Shown: piece after piece, positions 1 through 6,784 of the stretch
Layout: each line of letters begins with the position of its first letter
Position numbering within the stretch: position 1 is the stretch's first letter
Origin: Candidatus Lernaella stagnicola
GTDB taxonomy: Bacteria > Lernaellota > Lernaellaia > Lernaellales > Lernaellaceae
Direction: 5' to 3'
DNA length: 64,000 bases
Assembly (NCBI GenBank): GCA_030765525.1
Contig: JAVCCK010000020.1
Coordinates: 124,001-188,000, forward strand
The notes under the pieces: generated by a model
Seen by the model: only the letters and a program-made list of their open reading frames with translations
Database searches by the model: none
Told to the model about the DNA's origin: nothing
Program-made: the position numbers and the translations under genes

Positions 1-2
1 GT

Positions 3-257
3 TACGCGTGGGCGCCGTATGTGACGCTGACGGGTCTCTATGAATGGTCCGACGAGCCGGCGGTGCTCGAACTGGGCGCGCGGCCGGACGACGACGAAAA
101 TTTCTGGGCCGTCGAGTCAACAATTCAACCCGCCGACTGGACGCGCATCTCACTGGCCTACGGTCGTTACAAAGGCGGCTTGAAATGCGCCGGCGGCGTC
201 TGCCGACAAATACCCCCCTTCGAAGGATTCAAAAGCGAATTCGCCTTCTTCTTCTAA
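3..257 (+). CDS. C-terminal fragment of an outer-membrane beta-barrel protein (DUF6029-like), 5' end outside window
   Basis: The open frame runs in from the left edge and ends at TAA 255-257, giving about 84 residues. The sequence alternates polar and hydrophobic residues as in beta strands (YVTLTGLYEW, ISLAYGRYKGG) and ends in EFAFFF, the aromatic terminus that the BAM machinery recognises in barrels. The segment GGLKCAGGVCRQIPPFEG, with a Cys pair followed by Pro-Phe-Glu-Gly, matches my memory of the C-terminus of DUF6029-type outer-membrane proteins, in which the last two strands flank a small disulphide loop. An internal ATG exists at 21-23, but reading through from the edge keeps the strand pattern, so it is not the true start. 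The barrel call is fairly safe. The exact family is inferred from this short tail only. Confidence 0.6.
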   Translation, partial: YAWAPYVTLTGLYEWSDEPAVLELGARPDDDENFWAVESTIQPADWTRISLAYGRYKGGLKCAGGVCRQIPPFEGFKSEFAFFF

Positions 258-332
258 CCCCAGGCTGAGCCTGGACCCAAAACCGCATGCATCCGGCGAC
301 TATGTTGTCACCGCGACCGCTCCCGCTGGTCG
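258..332 (+). repeat. 75-bp direct repeat, copy 1
   Basis: This copy starts one base after the stop codon of the barrel gene and is repeated at 384-458 with two differences (A/G at about 287 and T/C at about 327). It opens with the perfect 15-bp palindrome CCAGGCTGAGCCTGG (260-274), which could act as a hairpin for the preceding transcript. No protein frame is conserved between the copies. Confidence 0.85.
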
Positions 333-383
333 CTCTGCGCGCTTCACACAAAACCGTAGAAGCCGGGGAGGCTGTGCGGCGAG

Positions 384-458
384 CCCCAGGCTGAGCCTGG
401 ACCCAAAACCGCGTGCATCCGGCGACTATGTTGTCACCGCGACCGCTCCCGCCGGTCG
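384..458 (+). repeat. 75-bp direct repeat, copy 2
   Basis: Second copy of the repeat at 258-332, separated from it by 51 bp and offset by exactly 126 bp. It carries the same CCAGGCTGAGCCTGG palindrome at 386-400. Whether this is a genome-wide interspersed element or a local duplication cannot be told from one window. Confidence 0.85.
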
Positions 459-578
459 TTGCAACAACATCGTCGATAGATGCTCTCCGTCCTAGCGCCG
501 GGCCTTGCCCGGGCTTGCCGCCTCAAATTTTCTTACAGGCTATCGGATTTCTGAAGTATCGATGCGGCTATGGAAATT

Positions 579-591
579 GGCACCGTGTGCC
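579..591 (+). promoter_or_regulatory. Inverted repeat GGCAC-CGT-GTGCC, possible activator site
   Basis: The sequence reads GGCACCGTGTGCC, a perfect 5-bp dyad with a 3-bp centre. It lies about 85 bp upstream of the start expected from the sigma-54 promoter at 644-659. Enhancer-binding proteins usually bind dyads roughly 80-150 bp upstream of such promoters. Only the dyad is visible; its role is inferred. Confidence 0.35.
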
Positions 592-643
592 GAAATATGT
601 GAAATCACTTTTTTTATCAATGGTTACGTGGAGCGGAGGGTTT

Positions 644-659
644 TGGCACTGCCTTTGCT
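644..659 (+). promoter_or_regulatory. Canonical sigma-54 promoter (-24/-12)
   Basis: The sequence is TGGCAC, five bases, then TTGCT. GG sits at 645-646 and GC at 657-658 with exactly ten bases between them, the obligatory spacing for RpoN promoters. This matches the consensus TGGCAC-N5-TTGCW without a mismatch. Transcription would start near 670 and run right, away from the barrel gene and antisense to ftsK, so the product is most likely a short non-coding RNA. A sigma-54 activator is encoded in the window at 10644-11615. Confidence 0.65.
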
Positions 660-669
660 CTATTCACAG

Positions 670-780
670 GCAGACGGTGTTGCTGTTTTTCATAGTGAAG
701 CGAAAATTTTTTGCAGCAAGGCCAATCTCCTCTCCTGCGGCGTCGTGTCAATGCCCCCAACACGACGCCGCCATTCCTTT
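670..780 (+). ncRNA. Candidate sigma-54-dependent small RNA
   Basis: The interval runs from the start expected for the RpoN promoter to just past the 12-bp-stem hairpin at 737-771. It contains no plausible reading frame with a ribosome binding site. The two ends are predicted from signals, not observed. The T-run after the hairpin is weak (CATTCCTTT), so the 3' end could be further right. Alternatively the hairpin could serve as a terminator for ftsK transcripts arriving from the other side. Confidence 0.35.
737..771 (+). terminator. Strong hairpin, candidate terminator
   Basis: GCGGCGTCGTGT (737-748) pairs perfectly with ACACGACGCCGC (760-771) around an 11-base loop. On the plus strand CATTCCTTT follows, a poor U-tract; on the minus strand AGGAGAGG follows, with no U-tract. 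It would most naturally end the candidate small RNA, and may also block ftsK read-through. Confidence 0.45.
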
Positions 781-848
781 AAGCGCAATGCTTACCGAAA
801 AACGACGGGCTACATTTCCTAAACCGGGCGGTTCTTGTTGGAGGGCGA

Positions 849-3227
849 TTAGTCGTAATCGCGTTCGGGGAGGTAGATGTCCCGCGCCCGGCTGGTACCG
901 TCGGAGCGGCTGATCATGCCTTCTTCTTCCATCCGCTCGACGATGCGCGCGGCACGGTTGTAGCCGATCTTCAGCTTCCGTTGGATGTAGCTGACCGAAG
1001 CCTTTCGGTCCCGCGCGACGATGGCCACGGCTTGATCGAAGAGTTGGTTTTCCAGGTCGTCGGCGCCGTCGTCGACGAGTTGCAGGTCTTCGACTGAGGC
1101 GTCGTTGAGGTCCGTGCCTGACGAGGTGCGAATTTCCACATAAGGTGGCGGCGCGTGGTTTTCCTTGAGGTAGCGAACGATGCCATGCACTTCCTCATCG
1201 GCGACGAATGGCGCGTGAAAGCGTTCGATGCACGCCGCGCCCGGCGGCAGGAAAAGGCCGTCGCCCATACCGAGCAGGTTATTGGCGCCGGATTCGTCGA
1301 GGATGGTGCGGCTGTCGATCCGGCTGCGAACCTGGAAGGCGATCCGGCTGGGAAAGTTGGCCTTGATGATGCCGGTAATGACGTCGACGCTGGGTCGCTG
1401 GGTGGCGAGAATCAGGTGAATGCCGGCGGCGCGGGCCATTTGCGCCAGGCGGGCGATGGATTCCTCGACTTCTTTGGCGGCGATCATCATCAGGTCGGCA
1501 AGCTCGTCGATGATCAGCACGATGTAGGGCAGCTTTTCGGGGAGCGGCTCCTCGTCGCCGGTCAATTTGCCCTTGCGCGGCTTTCTTTGCAGCTTGGCGA
1601 CTTTCGCGTTGTAACCGTCGATCGTGCGCACGCGTTGTTCGGCCAGTTTGCGGTAGCGGTCTTCCATTTCCGTCACCGCCCAACGCAGCAACAGGGCGGC
1701 TTTCTTCGGCTCGATTATCACCGGGTGCAGCATGTGAGGCGTGTCGGTGTACATCGACAATTCGAGTTGCTTCGGGTCGACCATCAACAAGCGAACATCT
1801 TCAGGCGTGGATTTGTGGATCAAGGACATGATGATGCAATTGAGGAACACGCTTTTGCCGCTGCCGGTCGTTCCGGCCACGAGCAGGTGGGGCATCTTCG
1901 CGAGGTTCTGCACCATCGGTCGCCCGGTGCTGTCTTTGCCGAAGGCCACCGTTAGCGGGTGGACGGCCTCGTTGAATTCTTTGCTTTCGAGGATTTCGCG
2001 CAGGTAGACGATTTCGCGGCGCAGACTCGGAACTTCGATGCCGACCGCGCCCTTGCCGGGAATCGGCGCGATAATCCGGATTTTCTCGGCCTGTAGGGCC
2101 ATCGCCAGGTCGTCTTCGAGGTTCGCGATTTTCGAGACCTTGATGCCCGGGTCGGGTTCGTACTCGAACATCGTGATCACCGGGCCGGGGTGAATTTCCA
2201 CAACCTTGCCGGTGACGCCGAAGGTGGCGAGTTTGCTTTCCAGGGCGACGGATTGGGCGATGAGCGCCTCGCGGTCGAGGTCTTTATCCACTTCAGGTTC
2301 ATTTTGCAGGAGGCGCAGCGGCGGCGGTTCATATTGGCCGGCCAGCTTCGTGAAGGAGATTTGCTGGGCCGAGACGGTTTCGCCCTTGCTGTGAATCGTG
2401 ATCTGTTCCGCTTCCTTGCGTTTCGGCTTGGGCATGGGTTCCGGACGCTTCGGCGGCGGGGGCGGCACGGCGGTGTCTTCCCGATCCAGACGCGTGGAGC
2501 GCACGGGCGGATCAGTCTTGCGGAGCGAGGTCTTGGACTCCCTGGCCATCGGTTCCAGCGGTGCCTCACCGCCGCCACGGATGATCGGACCGGTTTTGGT
2601 GGTCGTGGCGCGTTCGACTTGGTCGTGTTTTTCCATGCGTTCGCGCGCCGTGCGGCGAACGGTCCACCACTCACGAAGCGAGCCGGCGATGCTTTTGGCG
2701 GTTTTGTTGATCCAACCGAACGTCGTCACAAATGAAAAGTTGACGCCGAGAATCAGGGCGACGACCAACAAGGCGAAGGCGACAATCGCCCCGCCGACCG
2801 TGCCCAGCATGAAGTGCAATTGCGTGGCCAGCGCCAAGCCGACCGCGCCGCCGCCGCGGGCTTCGAAAAAGAGCGCCAAAATCGTCGCCAGGGAAACAAG
2901 CAGCAGCAAGTAGCCGACGATTTGCCCGAAAGCCATCTTGAAAGAGTGTTTGCGGTACAGCAGCAAGCCGATGATCGCCAGAATCAAGGGCAACAGAACG
3001 CTGGCGAAGCCGCCGAATTGAATGAGCAGGTCGGAGGTGTAGGAGCCGAAGCGGCCGATGATGTTTTGCGGCTCGATCGAGGGGATCGGCTTGGAATTGA
3101 ACGACGCATCGCGCATGACGTGGGAAAGCAAGGATAGGAATATCAGCGCCGCCAGGATAATCAGCAGCACACCGGCGATTTCCACGGTCTTGCCGGGCCG
3201 CGCGGGGGTCGTTTGTTTTTTCGCCAC
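849..3227 (-). CDS. ftsK: DNA translocase FtsK/SpoIIIE
   Basis: A septum-anchored, ATP-driven DNA pump that clears chromosomes at division and activates XerCD at dif. The 792-residue product starts with four membrane spans in the first ~175 residues. A charged and proline-rich linker follows, then the RecA-like motor with Walker A GTTGSGKS near residue 450 and the typical TQRPSVDVITG segment. The end is a winged-helix gamma domain (about 725-792, ASVSYIQRKLKIGYNRAARIVE) that reads polar KOPS sequences. The linker is short, as in SpoIIIE-size proteins rather than E. coli FtsK. The start is GTG at 3227. Its Shine-Dalgarno GGAGG (3239-3243) lies inside the last codons of the upstream RNase J gene, so the two are probably translationally coupled. 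Confidence 0.95.
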   Translation of the reverse strand: MAKKQTTPARPGKTVEIAGVLLIILAALIFLSLLSHVMRDASFNSKPIPSIEPQNIIGRFGSYTSDLLIQFGGFASVLLPLILAIIGLLLYRKHSFKMAFGQIVGYLLLLVSLATILALFFEARGGGAVGLALATQLHFMLGTVGGAIVAFALLVVALILGVNFSFVTTFGWINKTAKSIAGSLREWWTVRRTARERMEKHDQVERATTTKTGPIIRGGGEAPLEPMARESKTSLRKTDPPVRSTRLDREDTAVPPPPPKRPEPMPKPKRKEAEQITIHSKGETVSAQQISFTKLAGQYEPPPLRLLQNEPEVDKDLDREALIAQSVALESKLATFGVTGKVVEIHPGPVITMFEYEPDPGIKVSKIANLEDDLAMALQAEKIRIIAPIPGKGAVGIEVPSLRREIVYLREILESKEFNEAVHPLTVAFGKDSTGRPMVQNLAKMPHLLVAGTTGSGKSVFLNCIIMSLIHKSTPEDVRLLMVDPKQLELSMYTDTPHMLHPVIIEPKKAALLLRWAVTEMEDRYRKLAEQRVRTIDGYNAKVAKLQRKPRKGKLTGDEEPLPEKLPYIVLIIDELADLMMIAAKEVEESIARLAQMARAAGIHLILATQRPSVDVITGIIKANFPSRIAFQVRSRIDSRTILDESGANNLLGMGDGLFLPPGAACIERFHAPFVADEEVHGIVRYLKENHAPPPYVEIRTSSGTDLNDASVEDLQLVDDGADDLENQLFDQAVAIVARDRKASVSYIQRKLKIGYNRAARIVERMEEEGMISRSDGTSRARDIYLPERDYD

Positions 3228-3234
3228 CGGGGTT

Positions 3235-4911
3235 TCAGACCTCCATCAACACGGGTATGACGATGGGTCGACGACCGATACGCTTGCTGAACAAGCGGCG
3301 CACAACGCGCACAACTTCCACGCGCATGGCTTGTTCGTCAAAACCATTTTCGGATTTCATTTCTCTGATTGTTTGTAACACAACTTCCTTGGCTTCGTCC
3401 CACAGATCCCGATATTCCGGTTCGTACACCAAGCCCTTGCTTTTGAAGTAGGGGCCGGAAACGACCACGCCGTCGCGGTGGGCCAGGGCGCACGTGATCG
3501 TTCCGTCTTCGCTGAGAATGCGGCGGTCCGTAAGGACGATATTGCCCACATCGCCGACGCCGTGCCCGTCGACGTATATCCGGCCGGACGGTACTAAGCC
3601 GTAATCCCACGCTTTGTTGTCGGCGAGCGCCAGGACTTTGCCGTCTTCCAATACGTGAACATTTTCGCGGGATACGCCCATGCTTTCGGCCAGCTTGGCG
3701 TGCTGCACGAGATGCCGGTATTCCCCGTGGATCGGTACGAAATGTTCCGGCCGCACCAGTCGCAGCAGCACTTTGAGTTCTTCGCGGTGCGCGTGCCCGC
3801 TCGTATGGATGTTGCTGATGGTTTCGTAGATGACCTCGGCGCCTTTGCGGTATAGCTCGTTGATGATGTTGGTTACCGCCCGTTCGTTGCCGGGAATGAT
3901 CTTCGAGGAAAGAATGACCGTGTCGCCGTCGTAGATGCTGATGTGCTTGTGGTTGTCATCGGCGATGCGCGACAAAACACTCATGGGTTCGCCTTGGCTG
4001 CCGGTGCACAAAATGACGACCTTGTCGCGTTCGGCGTTTTCCAGCATGCCGATATCCAGCAGTTGGCTCTCATCGACGTGAAACGCGCCGAGTTCGCGGG
4101 CGATTCGTACCGACGAGATGATACTGCGGCCGTTCAATACGACTTTCCGCTGGAAGCGCTCGGCGATTTCGAAAATCTGGTGGATGCGTTGAAGGTTGCT
4201 GGCAAAGAGCGTGACGAGAATACGCCCTTGGCAATGGTGAAAAATGTTCTCCAGTTCCAGCGCGATGTCGCGCTCGCTGACGGTGTAGCCGTCCTGCTCG
4301 ACGTTCGTCGAATCGGAAAGAAAACACAGCACGCCCTCTTTACCCAGTTCGGCGAAGCGGGTCAGGTCAGTCATCTCACCGTTGAAAGGCGTGAAATCGA
4401 GCTTGAAATCGCCGCTGTGCACGATCACGCCTTGGGGCGTGCGGATCGACAGCGCGAACCCGCCGATGATCGAATGGCTGACTTGGATGAATTCCACCTC
4501 GAAGGGGCCGAAACCTCGCACATCCCCGGCTTCGACGACCTCGATGCTCAGCTCGTTATCGCCGTTGAGCTTCTTCAACTGCCCGAGCTGGTTTCCCAAG
4601 AAGGCGAGGGTCATTCTGGAGCCGACGATCAGCGGGTTGTGCTCACGCAGCAAAAAGGACACGGCGCCGATGTGGTCCTCATGGCCGTGGGTGAGAATCA
4701 GGCCGATAATGTCGTCGGAACGGTCTTCTAGAAAGGTGAAGTCGGGGATCACGATATCCACGCCCAACATGAAGTCTTCCGGAAACATCAGGCCGCAGTC
4801 GATCAGCAGAAGCTGACCCTGGTATTCCAACGCGAGGCAGTTGAGACCGATTTCACCAAGGCCGCCCAGGGGAATGATCTTGACGGCGTTGGGGTCATTC
4901 ATCGGTGTCAT
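3235..4911 (-). CDS. rnj: Ribonuclease J, metallo-beta-lactamase/beta-CASP RNase
   Basis: Zinc-dependent endo- and 5'-exoribonuclease of mRNA decay and rRNA maturation. The 558-residue protein opens with IIPLGGLGEIGLNC, the hallmark start of the family. It carries the metal-binding motif HGHEDH (75-80), the later GDFKLD and SGHAHREEL motifs of the beta-CASP region, and a C-terminal domain of about 100 residues. Length is normal for RNase J. ATG 4911 is preceded by GGAGG about ten bases upstream, favouring it over the in-frame ATG at 4902. It overlaps the 3' end of the acyltransferase gene by 17 bp and lies 7 bp upstream of ftsK, so the genes form one operon. RNase J is rarer in Gram-negative groups that use RNase E. 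Confidence 0.93.
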   Translation of the reverse strand: MTPMNDPNAVKIIPLGGLGEIGLNCLALEYQGQLLLIDCGLMFPEDFMLGVDIVIPDFTFLEDRSDDIIGLILTHGHEDHIGAVSFLLREHNPLIVGSRMTLAFLGNQLGQLKKLNGDNELSIEVVEAGDVRGFGPFEVEFIQVSHSIIGGFALSIRTPQGVIVHSGDFKLDFTPFNGEMTDLTRFAELGKEGVLCFLSDSTNVEQDGYTVSERDIALELENIFHHCQGRILVTLFASNLQRIHQIFEIAERFQRKVVLNGRSIISSVRIARELGAFHVDESQLLDIGMLENAERDKVVILCTGSQGEPMSVLSRIADDNHKHISIYDGDTVILSSKIIPGNERAVTNIINELYRKGAEVIYETISNIHTSGHAHREELKVLLRLVRPEHFVPIHGEYRHLVQHAKLAESMGVSRENVHVLEDGKVLALADNKAWDYGLVPSGRIYVDGHGVGDVGNIVLTDRRILSEDGTITCALAHRDGVVVSGPYFKSKGLVYEPEYRDLWDEAKEVVLQTIREMKSENGFDEQAMRVEVVRVVRRLFSKRIGRRPIVIPVLMEV

Positions 4912-5668
4912 GGTTCAACAATTCCTCCACGGCCTGTCGTGCTGCCGCCAAAAAGCGGTTTCGATCTTCGTACGACGCCCCTTCGGTGGCGATCGGCTTG
5001 CCGATCCGAATCGTGATCGTTCCGGGGCGAACGCCAAAATCGCCGATGCCGTGTAGTCTCGACGAACCCGAGATCGCTACCGGCACCAAGGGCACGTGCA
5101 ATTGGGTCGCAATGACGAAGGCGCCTTTTTTCCACTCGCCCAATCGCCCGTCCGGCGCGCGCCCGCCGCCGGGGAAAATCAGAATGCTTTTGCCGTCGTC
5201 TGTTTTGCGGGCGATGGCGTCCAAGCTCTGGCGATGTGTCGCCCTCTTCCGGTGATCAATGAACACGTGGTCCAAAGTGTAGAGAGAAATGCCGAAAATT
5301 GGAATCCAGACCAGCGTTTTCATGGCCAAAAAGCGCACGACCACCGGAAAATCCGTGATGATGGCCATCACGTCCAGGTAACTCGTGTGGTTGGCAACAA
5401 AAATATACGACCGGTTTGGCTCGATGTTCTCGCGGCCCTCTACCCTCACGTGGACGCCAAGCATGTATTTCCAAATCGAAAACCACGCGCCGCCGAAAAC
5501 ACGGTTAACCCAATCCCGGCGGCGGTCGAAGGGCGCGCAAACCAGCACACCCGAATACAGCACCACCGCTGAGACAAAAATGATCGGCAACGCCAGAATA
5601 AGGCGCAAATGGCGCATCCAGGGCCCTCCGCCCAAACCAAGTTGGATTTTTCTAACCTTAATGGGCAA
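4895..5668 (-). CDS. plsC: 1-acyl-sn-glycerol-3-phosphate acyltransferase (PlsC-like)
   Basis: Transfers a second acyl chain to lysophosphatidic acid at the inner membrane in phospholipid synthesis. The 257-residue protein has an N-terminal membrane span (about 20-45) and the catalytic HX4D motif NHTSYLD (H94, D99). The glycerolphosphate-binding motif, normally FPEGTRS, reads FPGGGR (165-170), so the usual Glu is a Gly. The downstream part LVPVAISGS fits the VPVAI block of the family. The motif change could mean an altered acceptor, for example an ornithine lipid or another lysolipid. The gene lies 34 bp after an SGNH hydrolase gene and overlaps RNase J. ATG 5668 is used; an internal Met at residue 18 is also possible. 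Confidence 0.82.
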   Translation of the reverse strand: MPIKVRKIQLGLGGGPWMRHLRLILALPIIFVSAVVLYSGVLVCAPFDRRRDWVNRVFGGAWFSIWKYMLGVHVRVEGRENIEPNRSYIFVANHTSYLDVMAIITDFPVVVRFLAMKTLVWIPIFGISLYTLDHVFIDHRKRATHRQSLDAIARKTDDGKSILIFPGGGRAPDGRLGEWKKGAFVIATQLHVPLVPVAISGSSRLHGIGDFGVRPGTITIRIGKPIATEGASYEDRNRFLAAARQAVEELLNHDTDE

Positions 5669-5702
5669 GGCCGGTCAAATTAAAACCCTCACACGCGCGA
5701 TA

Positions 5703-6755
5703 TCACGGCGCACCAAGCAGCTTGCCGAGAGGCTCGGTAAGTTCCTCGGCAAGAACCGCGTGACCGTGCGACGAAAAATGTACGTCATCGAGAAACAGTT
5801 GTTTATCTTCACTTTTTCCCCGCACGAACGCCGGCATGGGGTCGAGGAACACTACTCCGCGCGTCGCTGCGGCGTCCCGCGTCAGACCGCGCAGACGCCG
5901 ATTGAAGCGCTCGGAGGCTCCCAGGGGTAATGCGGGGTTGGCTCGGCGATCCAGGCGGGCCTGCACGCCGGGGCGGGTCAGGTGATAGACGAGCACCAGC
6001 TTTGCGCCGGCATGTTGAACCTGGTCGACAACCGCGTGTAGATCCGCGCGAAACGACGTTTCAACCCAGCCGCCGGGTACGCCGCTATCGGCGACAAGGT
6101 GCGCGAGGGGCGCGTCGCTATCGAGTGCGAAGCCGCCCTTGAGTAATCGGCGAAGCAAGCGGTAGACCGCCGAGTGACGCAGCGCTAGTTGCACCCGATT
6201 GGCGGCGCGGCCGCCTTCGATTTTCCGGCGGATGTCTTCCACTTCCGGACGGCCGTTGAACAGCACGTAAAGGACGATGACGTCCGGCTTCAGTGGTAAT
6301 AACGTCTTTGCCAGCAAAACGCGGTGGGCGAATATGTTGGTGCCCGGCACGCCGGCGTTGAGGACTTCGACGCGGGGAGCCTTGGCATGCAGCGATTTCT
6401 CGAGACGGCGGGCGTAGGTTTCCGGCTCCGGCACCATGACGCCGAAGGTCGTCGAGTCGCCGACGCAGATGACGCGAAACACGCCTTCGGGCTTGGTGTC
6501 GGAGAATTCCGGCCCGCGGAAGCCGGCGTGGTTCGTCGGGTCCTCAGGTATCGGCGCGTTGCCGAAAGGGACTCGAACTCCCGGCAGCAGTTCGTAGGCG
6601 GCATCGTAGACATCGGTGAATACGCGCTCGGAAGGGCGCTTGTAGAGACCGGTCGCGGCCACGACGATTTCCAACGCCAGCCACGCCGCCGCGAGGGCGA
6701 CGAGCGAATACACCAATCGGCGGGTGCGCGAAAAACGTCGTCGGTTAGCTGACAT
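5703..6755 (-). CDS. SGNH/GDSL-family hydrolase, membrane-anchored
   Basis: About 350 residues. A basic N-terminus and one membrane span (about 12-34) would place the enzyme domain in the periplasm. Block I is VGDSTTFG with Ser101 as nucleophile; AGVPGTN follows as block II and DDVHFSSHGH near the C-terminus supplies the Asp-His pair. Family members remove or add acyl groups on glycans and lipids. The frame stays open upstream of ATG 6755 (to 7103), but that stretch is antisense to the divergent gene starting at 6785 and has no envelope-like sequence, so 6755 is the better start. Only 29 bp separate the two divergent starts. The partner to the right is a similar protein, and glycan genes follow, which suggests glycan O-acyl modification. 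Confidence 0.75.
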   Translation of the reverse strand: MSANRRRFSRTRRLVYSLVALAAAWLALEIVVAATGLYKRPSERVFTDVYDAAYELLPGVRVPFGNAPIPEDPTNHAGFRGPEFSDTKPEGVFRVICVGDSTTFGVMVPEPETYARRLEKSLHAKAPRVEVLNAGVPGTNIFAHRVLLAKTLLPLKPDVIVLYVLFNGRPEVEDIRRKIEGGRAANRVQLALRHSAVYRLLRRLLKGGFALDSDAPLAHLVADSGVPGGWVETSFRADLHAVVDQVQHAGAKLVLVYHLTRPGVQARLDRRANPALPLGASERFNRRLRGLTRDAAATRGVVFLDPMPAFVRGKSEDKQLFLDDVHFSSHGHAVLAEELTEPLGKLLGAP

Positions 6756-6784
6756 AGCGGCGGTTATGCTACCATCGAAAGAGC

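Larger units (their letters stand above)
258..848. other. Gene-free stretch of 591 bp with repeats, a sigma-54 promoter and a hairpin
   Basis: I find no convincing gene here. The readable frames show no family-like sequence, and the middle (about 530-720) is clearly more AT-rich than the flanking genes. It holds two copies of a 75-bp repeat, an inverted repeat at 579-591, a sigma-54 promoter at 644-659 and a 12-bp-stem hairpin at 737-771. These are listed separately. The flanking genes converge on it: the barrel gene ends at 257 on the plus strand and ftsK ends at 849 on the minus strand. A promoter inside it therefore cannot serve either neighbour. Confidence 0.7.

Noticed and set aside
505-822. 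A plus-strand frame of 105 codons in the gene-free stretch
   Set aside because: No ribosome binding site, no family-like sequence, and it spans the sigma-54 promoter and the hairpin.
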